A stretch of 64,000 nucleotides of DNA from Candidatus Manganitrophus morganii (GTDB lineage Bacteria > Nitrospirota > Nitrospiria > SBBL01 > Manganitrophaceae), in contig JAJHOH010000001.1 of assembly GCA_021651055.1 (NCBI GenBank), forward strand, positions 1,240,001 to 1,304,000, written 5' to 3'. Within the stretch, counting starts at the first letter, position 1; every line of letters starts with the position of its first letter. A program made the position numbers and the translations under genes. Below, piece after piece: positions 61,589 through 64,000 of the stretch. The notes under the pieces are model-generated. The model ran no database searches. It saw nothing but the letters and a program-made list of their open reading frames with translations, and was not told where the DNA came from.

Positions 61589-62488
61589 TTAAGGCATCGA
61601 AACACTTTCCGGGGGCGCGACGACCATACTGCTTCCCGATGGGGATATCTCCGTCGGAGACGGAACATACACACTGATCCCACGGGGAGCGGAAGTGATT
61701 AGTGAACCGGAAGGGGCGATGCCAGTTGAAAACGGCTTAAAGATACTGAGCGGTGGAGCGATACTGAAAGAGGAAACCGGCGGTGTGACCATGATGACGA
61801 CGCTTCCGCTCGGAATCACGCCCTCATTCGTCGTAATCGAGAAAGTATAGGAGCCGGGTGGGGTGTTCGAAGCAACGGTCAACCGAATCGGCAACTTTGT
61901 TCCGTCCCCGCCACTCATCACGGTCGCAGTGATCCGTGAATCTGAAAATGTGACCTGACCGACCGACGGCAGTCCCTGACCCTGGATCGTTGCGACCACG
62001 ACTGCGCCCTGCCCCACCCGGTTGGGATCGACGGAGGTGATCGCCGGTCCGGGAATGACGGTAAATGGTTGAACACTCTGTACCGTTCCCAAGGGCGTGG
62101 TGACTTTGATCAAGCCGGTCGTCGCTCCGCTGGGGACGGTAAAGACGATCGACGCATTCTCCGCCGAGAGGACCGTCGCCGGGGTGTCGTTGACGAAGAG
62201 CTGATTCTCGGAGAGGGTCGTGCTGAAGCCCGAGCCGAGGATCGTCACCGTCGTGCCGACCGGGCCTTTCGTGGGAGAGAAGGAGACCAGTGTAAGCTCG
62301 TCTGGATCGCCCTGCCGGATCGCCAAGAGATTTCCCACCGCATCGTATTCATAGAAGGCGACATTCCCCGCCGAATCCATCTCCGCCGCCAGCCGCCCCA
62401 AGCTGTCGTAGAAGTAGCGCTGCTCGGCATGGGCGAGGGAGGTTAAAAGAAGTAGGGCTAGGGATGTAATCAGTAATTTAGGCATCAT
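61589..62488 (-). CDS. Secreted protein with an RHS/YD repeat and IPT/TIG domains
   Basis: A 299-residue protein with a signal peptide (LLITSLALLLLTSLAHA). One YD repeat (RYFYDSLGRLAAEMDSAGNVAFYEYDAVGNLL) is followed by two IPT/TIG-like Ig domains (VSFSPTKGPVGTTVTILGSGF and ITSVDPNRVGQGAVVVATIQGQGL). The C-terminus is Pro/Ser-rich (SPTEISPSGSSMVV). It stands downstream of the RHS tail and may be a partial relative of it or a surface component of the same locus. Ends immediately before the Gly-rich gene. Function unknown. Confidence 0.78.
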   Translation of the reverse strand: MMPKLLITSLALLLLTSLAHAEQRYFYDSLGRLAAEMDSAGNVAFYEYDAVGNLLAIRQGDPDELTLVSFSPTKGPVGTTVTILGSGFSTTLSENQLFVNDTPATVLSAENASIVFTVPSGATTGLIKVTTPLGTVQSVQPFTVIPGPAITSVDPNRVGQGAVVVATIQGQGLPSVGQVTFSDSRITATVMSGGDGTKLPIRLTVASNTPPGSYTFSITTNEGVIPSGSVVIMVTPPVSSFSIAPPLSIFKPFSTGIAPSGSLITSAPRGISVYVPSPTEISPSGSSMVVAPPESVSMP

Positions 62489-62536
62489 CGATTCAGAACA
62501 TCACCAAAAACCATTAAGCTTTGAATAGCTTCCGTA

Positions 62537-62749
62537 TCACTTCGAGAAGAGTTTCGCTATTGCCATTGCAATAGGAATTCCTATCAATAAGACAAACGCA
62601 CATATCACCACGATAATTGTTACGGCAATTAAATCTTGCCTTGTAACTTTTGTCGAGGGTGGCGCTTCTTCCCAAGACTTCAATCTGTTAAACCATCTTA
62701 TTCTCTCCCATGTGTCTTTTGATTTAATCTGATCCCATAGTTCTTTCAT
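62537..62749 (-). CDS. Small single-helix membrane protein next to the RHS locus
   Basis: A 70-residue protein from the ATG at 62749, which has a strong GGGAGGGAGG site just upstream. The N-terminus is charged and helical (KELWDQIKSKDTWERIRWFN), followed by one transmembrane segment (LIAVTIIVVICAFVLLIGIPIAMAIA) and a short Lys tail. The frame is open back to 62881 but the extra residues come from a transposase scar. AT-rich. Could be an immunity or accessory protein of the RHS system; no family recognised. Confidence 0.55.
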   Translation of the reverse strand: MKELWDQIKSKDTWERIRWFNRLKSWEEAPPSTKVTRQDLIAVTIIVVICAFVLLIGIPIAMAIAKLFSK

Positions 62750-62881
62750 CGCCTCCCTCCCTTCCAGCTTCACGGAGGCTTCACGGTCGTATCGGTCCGT
62801 GAAGATCTCCTGCCGGGATAAGCCCCGGTTCATCAGGTGGTAGTAGGCACCAGGAAACTCTATGCGAAGTGGACGGGACAT
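62750..62881 (-). pseudogene. Truncated start of a REP-associated tyrosine transposase (Y1_Tnp/RAYT)
   Basis: The in-frame stretch MSRPLRIEFPGAYYHLMNRG followed by LSRQEIFTDRYDRE is the well-known opening of RAYT/Y1 transposases. After about 33 residues the match ends and only a short linker leads to the next gene's ribosome site. The catalytic HUH and Tyr parts are absent, so it is a dead fragment. A small inverted repeat (CTTCACGG/CCGTGAAG) overlaps the break. Confidence 0.7.
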
Positions 62882-62998
62882 GTAAATCGTTTCATCTCCT
62901 GTTCACCTTCGTAATGGCTAAAAGTTGAGCCATGAGCAGACTTGACCTCTTCTTGACCCCTTCTCTACACGGACTCCGGTCCCTCGACACTGCAACAA

Positions 62999-63229
62999 TT
63001 ATTTGAAAAACCGTTTATCTTTGGCAAACCGCCTGTCAATTTTCCAACCTATATAGCAAATGATCAACCAGTAGATGAGTATACGAGTACCGCCAAAGAG
63101 ATTTTGAATGATCTCATTATGCGGGTATATCTCTCTAAGAGAATAGGGGATACCCATCGAGACGATAACGCCAAGAGCCGCTATAACATCCCATTTAGTT
63201 ACCACACGTTTAAGGTTATCAGTAGCCAT
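62999..63229 (-). CDS. Small membrane protein, candidate RHS immunity protein
   Basis: A 76-residue protein with two helices (WDVIAALGVIVSMGIPYSL and GTRILIYWLIICYIGWKI) and a basic tail. It begins 2 bases after the RHS stop, and its AAGGAA ribosome site lies in the last RHS codons, so the two are coupled. In polymorphic toxin loci the gene right after the toxin is usually the immunity gene, which fits here, but no sequence family supports it. Confidence 0.55.
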   Translation of the reverse strand: MATDNLKRVVTKWDVIAALGVIVSMGIPYSLREIYPHNEIIQNLFGGTRILIYWLIICYIGWKIDRRFAKDKRFFK

Positions 63230-63231
63230 TT

Positions 63232-64000
63232 TTATTTCCTTCCGCCTAGTAAATATAATTCCTTTCGATGGACGAAATCATAAATGTCTTCACCCAAGCT
63301 TTGACCTCTTAGCCGCTCATAAGTTTGATTAATAGCTGCTCCAACCTCTATCCCACCAACAAATGACAGTGCGAGTGGAAATACAATTGGTCCAGTTGAG
63401 GTCTGAGCAATAGTTAACCCTAGTGTAAATGTTTGGACTCCACCTAATGCCTGAACTCCTTCAAGTGTAAAACCAAATGATGAACGAATATATTCTGGGA
63501 TTTCAACCCCTGCTCCCGTCAGTATTGCAGCAATAAAGCCTTCTGCTATCCTTGCACCAATCGCAGCTTCCTCGGCTGTTTGTGAAGAGATTAATGGGTA
63601 AATAACTCGAGCAGCATACTCCACAATGAGAAGCCCCCAAGGATCTCTATATCGCAAGGAATTACCTTTTACATAGCTATACAAGTTAAGATCTTCCCCA
63701 AGTAAACCAATAGGATCCTCACTAATAAATCTTTTCAACATTGTGCTATAAGACCGTGCCCGATAATAATAAATTCCTGTTCCGTCATTCTCCCTTCCGG
63801 TATATTGGTATGAGTTGGAAGATATGCCAGAGTTAATTGTCTTTCCAAATGCCTCATAGGAATAAAATATTGTTACTGCTCCACCCACATCAGTTAATGT
63901 CGATGTACTTCCCAAGGCATCAGCGTGAAAGTACTCATTAATACTTCCCTGCCGAATAAAGGGCTCATCAATGTTCAAGCTCCTCACATAAGTCGCTCCT
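63232..64000 (-). CDS. RHS-repeat protein, C-terminal part (partial, runs past window end)
   Basis: The frame is open to the window edge, so the start is outside. The visible part has the RHS core end: INEYFHADALGSTSTLTDVGG, FYSYEAFGKTINS, YQYTGRENDGTGIYYYRARSY, RFISEDPIGLLGEDLNLYSYVKGNSL and RDPWGL, the usual core boundary. A variable C-terminal part of about 135 residues follows (VEYAARVIYPLISS...VHRKELYLLGGRK) with hydrophobic segments and no known toxin fold. Composition is AT-richer than the rest of the window. A polymorphic toxin role is plausible. Confidence 0.88.
   Translation of the reverse strand, partial: GATYVRSLNIDEPFIRQGSINEYFHADALGSTSTLTDVGGAVTIFYSYEAFGKTINSGISSNSYQYTGRENDGTGIYYYRARSYSTMLKRFISEDPIGLLGEDLNLYSYVKGNSLRYRDPWGLLIVEYAARVIYPLISSQTAEEAAIGARIAEGFIAAILTGAGVEIPEYIRSSFGFTLEGVQALGGVQTFTLGLTIAQTSTGPIVFPLALSFVGGIEVGAAINQTYERLRGQSLGEDIYDFVHRKELYLLGGRK

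Overview
The window is GC-rich (roughly 58-60% by eye) and densely coded on both strands. It comes from a Gram-negative bacterium with an outer membrane: there is a TolC-type outer-membrane factor, a LolA-like protein, many lipobox lipoproteins and periplasmic c-type haem and copper proteins. Multi-domain sensor kinases, a two-domain copper nitrite reductase/multicopper oxidase, a MauG-type cytochrome, a bacterial animal-type haem peroxidase and short structured intergenic repeats would fit Nitrospirota (Nitrospiria, including relatives of manganese-oxidising lineages). That placement is inference; no rRNA, tRNA or taxonomic marker gene was seen.

Layout. 1-1907: end of a histidine kinase overlapping an HD-GYP response regulator. 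2092-3826: membrane metalloprotease with a tiny Sm-like partner, and a small membrane protein. 4101-11339: an export module (LolA-like protein, TolC-type OMF, HlyD-type adaptor, MacB-type ATPase and permease), split by an oppositely oriented lipoprotein gene; the two halves carry near-identical promoters. 11419-16814: hybrid kinase, DUF1835 protein, zinc-ribbon protein and secreted proteins. 17386-22045: lipoprotein haem peroxidase, peptidoglycan-binding protein, ParB-like protein. 22116-23668: two-domain copper oxidase behind a cysteine-bearing MarR regulator with a palindromic operator. 23984-25952: AT-rich islet with a SIR2-domain protein, a lipoprotein and a gene remnant. 25999-36177: FAD oxidase, cold-shock protein, two paralogous ZU5-like lipoproteins, low-complexity secreted proteins, MBL hydrolase, glutathionyl-hydroquinone reductase. 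36457-46780: SBBP surface protein with a sorting-like tail, MauG-type cytochrome, antiporter-rhodanese fusion, CHASE kinase, DUF2628 protein. 46956-49727: ABC-2 exporter interrupted by an inverted-repeat element. 49818-59884: giant Fn3 lipoprotein, dehydrogenase, DUF5916 protein, patatin, OsmC. 60155-64000: secreted Gly-rich and IPT/TIG proteins, then an AT-rich RHS tail with two small membrane proteins and a transposase scar.

The window is weighted toward envelope functions: export, surface proteins, periplasmic redox enzymes and sensory systems. The candidates most worth following up are the SIR2/lipoprotein islet, the MarR-copper oxidase regulon, the duplicated efflux promoter, the lipoprotein haem peroxidase and the RHS locus. 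None is proven to be a new system from sequence alone.
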